Origin: Metarhizium brunneum
Taxonomy: Eukaryota; Ascomycota; Sordariomycetes; Hypocreales; Clavicipitaceae
Assembly: GCF_013426205.1 (NCBI RefSeq)
Contig: NC_089424.1
Coordinates: forward strand, 4,588,001-4,652,000
Direction of reading: 5' to 3'
DNA length: 64,000 bases
Part shown: piece after piece, positions 39,811 through 49,835 of the stretch
How positions within the stretch are numbered: position 1 is the first letter of the stretch
How the letters are laid out: the number at the start of each line of letters is the position of its first letter
Made by a program: the position numbers and the translations under genes
The notes under the pieces: model-generated
The model's input: the letters and a program-made list of their open reading frames with translations, nothing else
What the model was told of the DNA's origin: nothing
Databases searched by the model: none

Positions 39811-41079
39811 CAAGTACCAGAGGGTACATCCGTTGGATTGCCTTTTCTGGCTCCTGAAGTGAGGTGTAGGGCCTTCGTCACAAAATTACTCACATCAGAC
39901 AATAGTGGTATGATACTGTATTAGGCCGAGTTTTAGCTGTATTTAAGCAACAACGATTCTGACTGGGAATTCTGAGGAGTACAAATTCCATGATCAGCTG
40001 CACGGTTCCATGTGTTGAACATGAAACAGCATCACGTGCAGGGTCCAGCCTGCGCCTTCCATAAATAGCGTGCCTGGGCGGCATCTCTAGCTTAGAGAAA
40101 TCAACGCACTCTTTTCATCTGTGTTCCGCTGTGACGTTCAACACCATGTGGCTCGACAAAACTTGGCTAGTTTAGGCAGTAGCAGCTGCCTGGCAGGCAG
40201 CTACATCCATTCTGAGGAGGTCAGAAATATAACATGTTGATGTACGAGCGCAATCACGTTACTCTTTATCCCATAAACATTTGAGAACCATAATATCATT
40301 TTAATATCTATATCTACGTTTAATCATTCTACCCGCGCAAATCTTCGCCGACAGCGAAGTTACAATCCCTGTGATCAAATATCTGGAAGGAAACGACAGC
40401 GATCTACCCAGCACACGAGATCTAGCCCTTAGTTATCCACGAGTAGCTCCAGTACAAGTATTAGGCAGTTTTATGGACTTGGGGACGAGAATACACTCGA
40501 TAATATATTCTCGTCTCTTCCACGGACTTTTTCGAGCTTCCCACGCCCTCATGCCTCATAGCGTCTGCATGAACTTACTTGGGCCCTTCGTTATGATCAC
40601 GGTGCAAATAGAGATTTTTATCTGTGCAAATAGTAATACTCCACCAGAAAGGACATATACAACGCTAGGGCAGTCTTGTGCCGCGAGAAGCTCGGGGTGT
40701 TAAGTCCGACCGCAGCCTTGATTAAGCTCTTTGACGAGAGAAGCATTCCATATTTCGTCAAGTGGTTACAGAGGCATTATCCGACACAGATAGATTCAAT
40801 GCCTTCTGAAGAGGGAAAAGGAAGAAAAAAGAGCAGCCAGGTATGTATGGTAGTGTACTCTAGTCCTATTCTTGGACGCGCGGTACGCAGCGCAGGGAAT
40901 ATTGGGCGGGGACGGGGCCTATTACGGTAGACCCTTGTCGGATAATGCCTCAGTAGACTGAAGTCGCAGAGCTTGGTGTGTTGATTCTCAGTGACTACAA
41001 AATATGAAGGCTGGCCATAAAAAGACCTCAATTCTTCAAGTTAGACATGGAAAAAACAACAAAATTTTTATAAACAAGT
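39811..41079. other. Intergenic stretch
   Basis: No supportable gene. It contains an imperfect hairpin near 40177-40204, the third GTGCAAATAG motif (40602-40641), and an 84-residue frame at 40676-40930 whose first 50 residues look protein-like (LGVLSPTAALIKLFDERSIP) but are not assignable. Confidence 0.5.
40602..40641 (+). repeat. GTGCAAATAG dispersed motif, copy 3
   Basis: Two GTGCAAATAG boxes followed by TAATACTC, as in copy 1. Confidence 0.7.
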
Positions 41080-41400
41080 TTAGTTAACATGAGTCTCATA
41101 ACGTGACACAAGTCTGGTTGTTCAACTACCTTAACAGAGGCGGATTCTGTCACGTTATGAGAGCCATTGTTAACTAAGCTTAGTTCTTTAAATATGAAAA
41201 TTATTCTTCTTGTTTTTCTATCCTTCAAAAGGGTTCATGTCTTTTATCTTTAGTTTAAAAGACTTCCCAGCCACCTGATAAAATCAGGGTGGCTGGCCAG
41301 CCTCTCAACTGCTGATATCAATGATTTTATGACGTCCAGCAATTACGTCAAGTCTGCTTGATCAATCAACAGAGGCAGCCTTATCTGACAGATTCCTCTG
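41080..41400 (+). repeat. Hairpin-repeat family, copy 2
   Basis: Starts with an inverted pair, GTCTCATAACGTGAC (41092-41106) and GTCACGTTATGAGAG (about 41148-41162). Then come GCCACCTGATAAAATCAGGGTGGC and CAATCAACAGAGGCAG. The first arm also occurs near 53090, and the second near 36020. Confidence 0.7.
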
Positions 41401-41726
41401 ACAGCAATGGAGGCACTTAGATAGCTTACAAGAAGAAGAACAAGACAAACATGAATATACTACTAATCTGGACTAATAAATGAATACGTATTCGACGCCT
41501 TGACTTAACAGGGAATGAAGTAATTTTAATTAAGTTTTAGCGTTACTGTGGAGTTCTTATACAATCTTGATGAGAAAGCGGTTGAAGATTGCGTACTCGC
41601 CTGTAGACTAACTGCACTGCGTATACAAATTTGAAACTACAAAAGTATAGGGTTGTATTTATGCATCCTTAGATAGTGTTGTTGCCTCAGTAGTGAACAG
41701 TTGTGACAATAGTACAATGGCTTAGT

Positions 41727-42689
41727 CTAGACCAAATTGTCGAGTAAGCCTATACCAGTAAAACTATGATCGTCACCAGAGTAGAGTAATTGCCTGCCTG
41801 AACCGTCAAAGTTACACCTGTAGAGAGCGCCGCCCAAGTCGCCAACGTAAATATGCCCCCCCGCCTCGTCCAACTTCAAGCCTATGGGCGCGTGAAGACC
41901 CCGAAGAATTACCTGTGGCTTTGTGTCAATAGTCTTGAGTAGGCCGGTTAATCGATCAAGGGCTACTTTGTTCAGCGAATTGCCATGCGGAATATCACCA
42001 CGGTCAGTCCAGAACAGCGTAGTCCCGTCGGAGTCCAGCGCCAAGTCCACCGGTTCTGGAAGGTTGTCAAGGAGACAGGCCGGCTGTCTTTCTGATCTAG
42101 CAATGTCAATGCTAAAAATGCGGCCCTTTCCTGAATTTGAGGCCCCCTTTTGTGTCCAGTAGAGTTTTCCTCTCTTGGACTTTTGTACGCCCACACACCA
42201 GCAAGTCGGATCCTCCACGTTTGTGCCGGCTTCTACCAATACCTCTAGTTTGTTGCCGTTTAGGTCACAGCTCCATATTCTCATGCCTTCACGATCAGCG
42301 AAATATAATCTTTGGGAGTCTGAGTCGACAACCAGCTGCTTCGGGGTGTTGATATGTCCAGGGGAGATGATGGTGCGGATCTCGGTTCCATCTACATTTG
42401 CACACTGTACGCTGCCATCCATCTCCCCAGGATTTCCCATGTTAGTCCAGAAAATGCGGTTGCTGGGGAAATGCACATCAACGCCATCTGGGAGAAGCTG
42501 ATTTTGTGCTAGGACCCGCGCCAGATTGCCATGTGGTGTCAATTCGAGTATTTTGCCTGTCGGTCCGATCACCCCAGCCTCCACAACTCCAAGATCAAGA
42601 ACTAGTATTCTTGGCCCCGGAGAACGAATGCCACGTTGTTTTCTCCTACTGGGATCTTGACGGGACGGTTCATACATGACCTTCACCAT
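41727..42689 (-). CDS. YWTD-type beta-propeller protein
   Basis: A single-exon 320-aa frame made of five to six repeats of the LDL-receptor YWTD class: IFWTNMG, LYFADREG, LYWTQKG, LFWTDRGD and IYVGDLGG, each preceded by an aspartate-containing turn (DVHFPSNR, VVDSDSQR, ALDSDGTT, KLDEAGGH). These fold as a six-bladed propeller. There is no signal peptide, so it is probably intracellular. Such proteins occur in some fungal metabolite clusters without a settled role; binding, scaffolding or a hydrolase/isomerase-like function are possible. The frame is undamaged and GC-balanced. It lies tail-on to the hairpin repeat and about 410 bp from the DUF1365 gene, on the same strand. Confidence 0.82.
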   Translation of the reverse strand: MVKVMYEPSRQDPSRRKQRGIRSPGPRILVLDLGVVEAGVIGPTGKILELTPHGNLARVLAQNQLLPDGVDVHFPSNRIFWTNMGNPGEMDGSVQCANVDGTEIRTIISPGHINTPKQLVVDSDSQRLYFADREGMRIWSCDLNGNKLEVLVEAGTNVEDPTCWCVGVQKSKRGKLYWTQKGASNSGKGRIFSIDIARSERQPACLLDNLPEPVDLALDSDGTTLFWTDRGDIPHGNSLNKVALDRLTGLLKTIDTKPQVILRGLHAPIGLKLDEAGGHIYVGDLGGALYRCNFDGSGRQLLYSGDDHSFTGIGLLDNLV

Positions 42690-43099
42690 GTTGACTTAGG
42701 TCGGACAGTTGCAAGAGTTGAAATGAGGATTGTAGAGTGTGCTGTCCTGTGAGCACCACGCACCGCTATCATGTCGCTCCGTCTATTTGTCAGGATTGTC
42801 AAGGACTAGGCCGTTTTGGTGCACTCGGCTGATAACGACGCAATAGCTCCACTGTATGAAGGTCTGGTTGTACTGGATATTCGGTGAGGGTCACGTTACT
42901 TCGGAAGACCCGGATACCTCATACTGTTTAGATTATACTGTTGTGATTGAACGTACTTTTACTAAATTCTGGCTGACGGCCCTCATACATATAAATTACC
43001 TAGTGGGTCCCACCAGGCAGCAACTGTTCTGCGTGTCATGTCCGGTACATGACTCGTACCACGCCAACAGACCGAGCCACTATCGTCCTTGGCTTGTCC

Positions 43100-45105
43100 C
43101 TAGATTCCTGTAGTGCAAGGCGTGGAACAGCAAGTCTCTCCACAAAACAGCTTCGAAAACACCAACGCACTAAGGTTCAATATCCTCATAACTGTCTCCA
43201 AGATGGCTATTGTTTTTATCAACCCCCCCAGAAAAATGTAGACTGTAAGCATGTTATCGGAGTTGGAAGCGAAAATTTTGGTCAGCCAGTGCTGACAAAC
43301 TGCGCGCATGTAGGCAACATGGTGGCGGGTGTCAACTGAATGGTAGATGAATGAGTCCATGAATTTTGGGCCACGGATGCTCGAAAACAGACACCAGATG
43401 ATGGATATTGCTTGTGGCTCTACTGCCCGCGGAGACTGTCTTTCTGATAAAATCAGGGACTTCATGACAGACTTGTCTGAAACCAGAACAGCGTTAGCTG
43501 ACATGTCCGCCTCTTGTCCGGCCGGTCGCGTTTCGTGCTGCAGACAGTCCCAGGCATCTGCGTAACAAATGACCCGAGAATAAAAGCCGGGATCTAATGG
43601 CACAATTCTCAGTTTATGCACGCGGTTCTTACTTCTCCTCGACGACGGGGATCTCATGGTAGTGCAGCCAGTAGGCACCATGGTATTACGCTCATATTTG
43701 ACCTCGAGTGCTTCTGGATAGGTTTCAACACAGCGTTCAAGATATCTCTGAAAAAAAGGTTCCAGACCCCTGTATAAATATCAGCCGGCTGTGTAAAAGT
43801 CCGAGGGCAATGGCAAGAAAGAGGACATGATACTTTTCAGACTTGCTTGCATGACGAGGAATGCTTCCTTCTCTGATATCGGGTTTGTCCATCATTCTCA
43901 GTGTGCCTTTGTAATAATAAAGTTTCATAGCTTGGTAGACAATTCTTAGACTTGTAGATAAGCCGGGTAAGGTCCATCGAATCAAGAATTGTAATGTGCT
44001 CATGTAGCTTTCCTGCATAGGGTCTAGTGGATCTCCACATAAGGTGATACGGGTAGACATCCTAGGTTTGCCAGACAGGCCGATACTTGTAGTATTTGAA
44101 AGCGTTTTGTCATGCTCTTGAAAATTCCTGTCGAGAGGATCCTTGACTCTGACTGATATACTCCCTTCTACTTTCTCAAATGGGGAGGCAAAAATGCCCT
44201 TTCCCCAGAAGCCTTCATAGAAATTTGACCTTGGTAACGAGTCCAGATATCGAATGGTCCTTTTTCGATTGCTTAACTTCGGGGGCGAGTTCAACGATAG
44301 AGTACTGTCCATGTGGCTGTTCCCAGACCCGGGACCAGCTGTACCTAGGTCTTTCTTCCCATGGACTCTGAAAAGAACATTTCTCTTCTCATCGAAAGAG
44401 TTGTTGATTTCCATGATTATAGCATCGAGTTCTCGACTGGGAGAATAGAGGTACCACCAAGTCACCACATTCCGTGAGTACTGCAAAAACCGGGGAACGC
44501 TTAGCATGTATGCGTAAGGCCACTGTTCCGGATTCTCGTCCTGTGCTCATGTCAGACCTTTAGTCTAGAGTGGTCAGAAGATGATGATTAAGTGATACCT
44601 GATCTCTCAAAAATTGACGAAGTTTTTTGTGAAGCCCGTATTGGTCACCACCGCGATGAAGATAATGAACAGGATCGACACTGAATCAGGCATTGAACAG
44701 CCGGATACCTTCCCAAAAGAGTCGAAAGATAGTTGACGTGTCATCAAAATGCTTGAAATCTTCGTCGATAGAAATCAAGCTACCAATTCGACCGCGAAAG
44801 CCTACGGGAATGCCCACGTAGAGCAACTTATAGGTGAACTGATTCCTTATCGGCAATATGCGGGTATGAGTAATGGTTAGAGGGAATAAAAGAGGTTTCC
44901 CCAACACCACCGCGGCACTGTCTCGTTGGCAAATAACCCGCCGATTCTTCAGAACTACCCGTACCAAGAATACAAGTAAAAGAATTGCCATGAAGCACAC
45001 TAGGAAAGGGAGGGTCTTTAAGGTAATTATCAGCCAGATACGGGGTCTCCAGGTCGCCAAGACGAGACAGAGGCTCAAGTTGGTAATATTGGGCACGGCT
45101 GCCAT
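43100..45105 (-). pseudogene. DUF1365 family protein with an in-frame stop
   Basis: Exons 45105-44599, 44540-43834 and 43769-43100 give 627 codons. An N-terminal membrane stretch (about residues 25-52) is followed by the DUF1365 signature: THTRILPIRNQFTYKLLY, IGSLISIDED, DPVHYLHRGG, YSRNVVTWWYLYS and MEINNSFDEKRNVLFRV. After the third exon comes FYSRVICYADAWDCL. In bacteria the family sits beside cyclopropane-fatty-acid synthase and flavin amine oxidase genes; its chemistry is not established. Codon 140 is TGA (44688-44686), exactly where the family usually has Trp, between LFNA and FSVDPVHY. All other exons are open, including 485 codons after the stop. Either a recent nonsense mutation, a base error, or readthrough. 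Confidence 0.8.
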
Positions 45106-45773
45106 GTTTCATAGGGACATTATTCTGCGCTGCCCGGACGCCGAATAATACGAAGCATATGTGAGTTCCTTGGATAGTGAACAATGCGATGTGATGCAGC
45201 CGATACAGCACCTTTTTAATGAAACACACACCACAAGGCTGCATAATACACGGGCACCCAGATTTAGATACTTGGGCTCCCTATAAGTAATAAATAAAGA
45301 AGCCAGTCATTTTCATATTTAACAATGGTACTGCACCGAATGCGACAAGGACAAAAGGCACAAGAAGTACAAAGATGTCCAGGGCAATTCTCACCACAAA
45401 ACAACTAAAAAAATGATAGAAGGGCAAAGATAGCTGTTGAACTGAAAAAACGAAACCAGTCACCACCTTGAATTCATGTCAAACCGGGTTAGAGTACGTC
45501 AAACCAAGTGCCTTGGTTCAACTTTCTTCAATTTATGCCGCGTTAGCAAATCTAATAGTCAACAGGCCTGCTGCGGACCAGCAGCTAGGTGAACAAGCAC
45601 CGTCAATTTTGTTGCTAGTCAGGCAGCTGCCTCGCCACACAATTCTCGACACTAAGCTGAAGCTGGCCAGCGTAGCGGCGAGGCAGGTAAAACAGGGATA
45701 CTGCTCTACGCCTTCGTTGTAAAATTACCAGCTGAGGTATATTGTCCAATGTATTGTGGGGTTGGCTTTCTAT
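45106..45773. other. Intergenic region upstream of the DUF1365 gene
   Basis: Probably promoter plus unknown sequence. An 84-residue frame at 45468-45722 has no recognisable family. Confidence 0.45.
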
Positions 45774-46014
45774 CATCTCCATCTAGGAGAGTGTTTTTGA
45801 GTTTTGCAACAGTGGCCTCTAACTTATAGGCCGCCAAAGGCAATCTTCATGAGCCATCAAACCAAGTTGCCACTGCGAACCAAGTTGCCACTGCGAACCA
45901 AGTTGCTACTGCGAACTAACTTATTACTGCGAACTAACTTGCCACTTCTACGTAGGTTAAAAGTTTAGACACTAATATTTTAAAAAACTAAGATTCTTTA
46001 CTTAAGTAGTAGTT
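45774..46014 (+). repeat. Long inverted repeat, left arm (with 18-bp tandem units)
   Basis: About 240 bp. It runs CATCTCCATCTAGG, TTTTGCAACAGTGGCCTCTA, CATGAGCCATCAAACC, then five units close to AACCAAGTTGCCACTGCG, then CTTCTACGTAG and AAAGTTTAGAC. The reverse complement is at 56151-56430 with the same order and several substitutions. The outer edges of the two arms face outwards. Confidence 0.88.
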
Positions 46015-46355
46015 AAGCTCTTCTGTACTTACACCCGCATGACTTTTGCCCATCTTGATTCGCTCAAATTTCCTTCACCCATAGCACAGGTACTCCCCGA
46101 CAGATGCTTAGCTCGAAAATTGCAACAAGTGACTTTAACTCCATTGAGGCTCTCCAAACATACCTTAAGTGCCGCCAAAATGAGTGAGGTTGAAACCGGG
46201 GGGGGTCGGGGACGGCGCATTTGGGGAGCTATAAGAATCAATCCAAGACCATCGCGTATTGTCATTCGTGACTGAATAAACTAGAGCATATATGCAATGA
46301 GTAATCTGGTAAGTACCTGCACAATATTTAAAAACATTCTTATCGTTGATTTACT
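46015..46355. other. Region upstream of the ruined Baeyer-Villiger gene
   Basis: It contains overlapping 78-residue frames on both strands, one with a GC-rich GGGGGGG run near 46198; neither is supported. It may hold the old promoter. Confidence 0.4.
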
Positions 46356-48700
46356 ATGCCGTCACCACCAGCCAGCACGGTGATTATAATCGGGGCGGGT
46401 TTTTCTGGTCTGGCAATGTGTTGCCAACTTAAGCGCACTTTTAATCTTGACGACTATTACATCTACAACCGCCAGTCTCAATTAGGAGGAACTTAGTCTT
46501 CCAATACTTGTCAGTATAGTACACATACTTATATTTCTAAAATACTAATATTAATAAAAAGATAAGAGCAGACCCTAAATATAAAGTAAATATACTAAGA
46601 ATTTATTATAATTTATCTTTTATACTTAACCCTAATTTTACTTACTTATTTTTACTTTAAAAGAAGATATTAATATATATAAATAAAATAATAATAAAAT
46701 ATAATATATATTAATATTTTAAAAGCTATATTAAATAAATTTTAGTATTTTAATAAGAGAATATATATTTATAATTAATAAAACTTAAAAATTTAAAGTT
46801 TACTTAATAATTTTTTTAAAAGTATTATATTTTTATATTAATAATAAGTAGGCTTATTAATTTAAATATTATAAAAATACTTAAAATAAAGGATTTTATT
46901 AAATAAATTATATATATAATAAAATAAAATTATTATATTAATTTTTATAATAAATATATTATTATAATTAATAATAAAAGTAAGTTTTATTATATTAAAA
47001 CTTTTACTAAAAACTTATACTTATAAATAGCTTTTATAATATAATTAATATTAATAATTATAAAAAAGCTAAAAAAAATTATATAATTTATAAAAGTATA
47101 TATTTTATTATTATTAACTTTTAGAATTAATTATTATAAAAATATTATTTTAAACTTTAATACCTTAATATAAACTTCTTATTATTTTATACTTAATTAT
47201 AATTATATTATACTTATTATTTATTAATTAATTTTTTATTACTTATTTTAATACTTATATATATTATAAACTATTATATTTTTTTATATAAAACTATAGT
47301 TTTTTATATTTTTAGATATAATATAAAAAGCTAAGTAATATAAAAATTTATTAAAAAGCTTATAAAATTATATAAAAAGTAATATACTTTTATTATTATA
47401 TTAACTATAATTACTAGATATTTAGATACTTAAACCTAGCTTATAAAAGAATTTTAAAAGCTTTTAACCTTAAATAATAAATTTAAGTATAAGATATATA
47501 TTATAAGTATAAATATATTTTATACTACGTGTGTGGGCATTTTAGGTTTTCATCGTGACTCGGCGTAAGTCACGGCCGTAAAATCATAACAATATACAAG
47601 GTTTAACTATATAATAGTAGCTGAGGCTATCGCGAGGTGGCCGTGACTAGCAGGCCACAACGCGGCACTAATTACGCTGGTACGTCTAACACGTTATAAT
47701 ATATAGATAGTTTACTTTTCTAGTCTTTTACTATTCTTAGCCTAGTATAGCCTAATATTATTTTAGATTTTATGCTTATATAATACTAGTATTATATATG
47801 TAATTTTATTTAATTATAGAGCGAATTAACCAAATATTAATATTAATATAAATATATTTTATTTAAATTAATAAATATATAATTAACCAGAGAAGAGTAT
47901 TTAATTATAGATATATTTCCGCCCTCCATGAAGACGGCATCACTTTATCTGATGATCCAATTACAAAGATCAACTCGAAAAGCGTGTTCACCAGATCCGG
48001 CGCAGAAGTTCTCGCCGATATCATTGTAAATGCAGCATGCTTGACTTAACTGTGCCGCAACCGATGCGCTGACGAAGGCAAACCCAGATCCTTGCAACAG
48101 GTTTCGCTATCACTCAGTATGAGACTGATCTTCGAGGGCGACAAGACAAGACCAGGAAACTTTATTGGGCAGAGCTTCGTCATAAGTCAGCGTTCAAATC
48201 CATCGCCATGCATGGATTCCCAAACTTCTTCTACGTTCTGGGACCGAATTCCGGTTATTTACATACTTCAGCAGTGTTATCTATAGAAAAGTCATAACCA
48301 ACCCATTCAGACAATATAAGCTAACACTTCGTACAACATGTGCTGACCAAATATAGCTACGTGGATCTGATCATTTCAGTCATTACTCCTGTCATTCATG
48401 GAACGATGTCCAGTGTTGAGGTTAAGTCCGAGAGCGAGAAAGGATACAACAAAGAATTGCTTTCCGCCTTAGACCGAACAGTTCACAAGGGTGGTTGCGC
48501 CAGCGCATGCGATTCCCCCGTCTAGAGCGATATCATAGCAATCTAACATTGACTGACAGTTTCTCATTGACAAAGGTACCCGGAAGAACTGGTTCGTATA
48601 CCCCTGGGGCTCATTGCATATGTGGGCTTCCACCCACTGGCATATTTCTAAAGACTGGGATTATGGGACAAGCGACATCACTGCAGAGGGATAAAGTCAT
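46356..48700 (+). pseudogene. Baeyer-Villiger monooxygenase, decayed and interrupted
   Basis: The N-terminal exon from 46356 has the FAD fingerprint VIIIGAGFSGLAM and runs to QLGGT. There TAG at 46496-46498 replaces the Trp of the family's GGTW, a RIP-context change. 46499-47507 is very AT-rich but about as long as the missing middle of the enzyme. A possible trace of the second nucleotide-binding loop is seen near 46961-46990. R1 copy 4 is inserted at 47524-47846. After it the C-terminal half returns with several stops and frame changes: RYISALHEDGITL, GFPNFFYVLGPNSGYLHTS (48215-48270), KGYNKELLSALDRTVHKGG, and WFVYPWGSLHMWASTHWH (about 48585-48645). The enzyme would have inserted oxygen into a ketone. 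This copy cannot function. Confidence 0.85.
47524..47846 (+). mobile_element. R1 element copy 4, truncated
   Basis: 323 bp flanked by the perfect 16-bp direct repeat TATAAATATATTTTAT (47508-47523 and 47847-47862). It carries only the part ending GCGAATTAACCAAATATTA. It is much less RIP-altered than the other copies (for example GTGACTCGGCGTAAGTCACG) and less than the gene sequence on its left. Confidence 0.88.
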
Positions 48701-49590
48701 GTTTGCTAGCTTAGCTATGTACGGTGGGATATTAGCACTATGACGGCAAGGGGGCCAACCAAACAATCCGCCCACACGCGCACGTGCGCGAATCCTCATG
48801 GCAGCATCCGACCTTTGCAACGCCACCATGTCACCACGCCGCCATGTTCTCGAGGAGCAATTGAGTTAAGAATAAACGAGGGCTATTTTAATGAGTATAT
48901 ATTTGTGTTTTCAAACGAATCACTAGTGGCTGATGGCAAAAGCACTGTTTCATTTCGTACCTTCAAGAGACAATTGCTAGATTGGAGTCTGATTGCTTCA
49001 TTTCCAAGTTACCAAAAGTTTCAGGCTTATATGACGGTATAAGCGATTTTTATTTTAAAAGTATGTCGATTCAATATGGCTTTGTTGGTTCACAGGGGGT
49101 AATCACAAGCTACTTGTCAGATATCAGGACCTCAAAACGGGGTAAGTCATTGCTTTTTACAATGCCGCAACGCGGCATTATAGGTATCAGCAACGACTCC
49201 TAGTCTTAGGATTATATCAGACATGGTTCCTTGGTACAGCTTCGCCGGTTCGGCGAAGCTGCTCACAGGATAAATACCACGTTCATTTCCATCTTTCATT
49301 TGTTCTTTAGATAATTCTCACTTAATACAATTGGCGCCTTCGGCGCCATTATACTCGATCTTTTGTGACCCTCAATTTTCTGACACACGTATATAACGCG
49401 AAGGCTCCTGCATATTAAATAGACTCCAGTTCATTCCCTTATGCTAAGTAGTGGCATAAAATTGTGCTGTGGGACGCAAGATCTATAAACCGTATGTGAT
49501 CAGTTGTGTCCACGATCGTGCGTAGTTTGCCTGTAATAGGCTAGGTCATGGTGATTAGCGAGCTGTTAAGGAGCCTAGCTTCACCACCTT
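48701..49590. other. Gene-free stretch with a set of perfect hairpins
   Basis: Frames of 72-100 residues at 48740-49203 are not assignable. Three perfect stem-loops lie at 49161-49179, 49237-49261 and 49332-49348 (AATGCCGC-AAC, CAGCTTCGCCG-GTT and TGGCGCC-TTC with their complements). Confidence 0.55.
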
Positions 49591-49716
49591 TGTTACGAAG
49601 TACATGCAGACCAAGAAAGTTTGGGCGAATTAGAAGCTGCAAAAAGTCATGCAAGGTCATGCCTCTGTAAGGTCATGCCTCCATATCAAAAGTGTCATGC
49701 CGCTCTATCAATTCTC
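49591..49716 (+). repeat. hAT-type right end, solo copy
   Basis: The order AAGTACATG, GGCGAATTAGA, several GTCATGC repeats, AAAAGTGTCATGC and CAATTCTC parallels the right end 36355-36473. Following bases do not repeat those before any of the solo left ends. Confidence 0.65.
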
Positions 49717-49835
49717 AAAATTATTGTTATTCTTTTTCTGCTTCCTCTTTCCACCCTAAACTCCAGATATTTAATACTTTTCGGAATACTGTTGCCACTT
49801 GCCACTTCTGGTGGCAAAATGCTTGCGTGTTTCAA
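49715..49835 (+). repeat. Hairpin-repeat family, copy 3
   Basis: Shares with 36058-36240 the order CTTCCTCTTTCC, CTAAACT, GATATTTAATAC, TTGCCAC...GTGGCAA and GCTTGCGTGTTTCAATCAAC. The match continues a little into the 3' end of the minus-strand gene that follows. Confidence 0.72.

Noticed and set aside
40676..40930. 84-residue frame that looks partly protein-like
   Set aside because: I could not place it in a family and it has no supporting context; recorded only as part of the intergenic description.
42175..42501. Frames opposite the YWTD propeller gene
   Set aside because: Antisense shadows; the propeller repeats on the minus strand are unambiguous.
39709..49716. Solo hAT-type left and right ends considered as one 10-kb transposon carrying cluster genes
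   Set aside because: The 8 bases outside the two ends differ (CATATTTA against AAAATTAT), so there is no shared target duplication.
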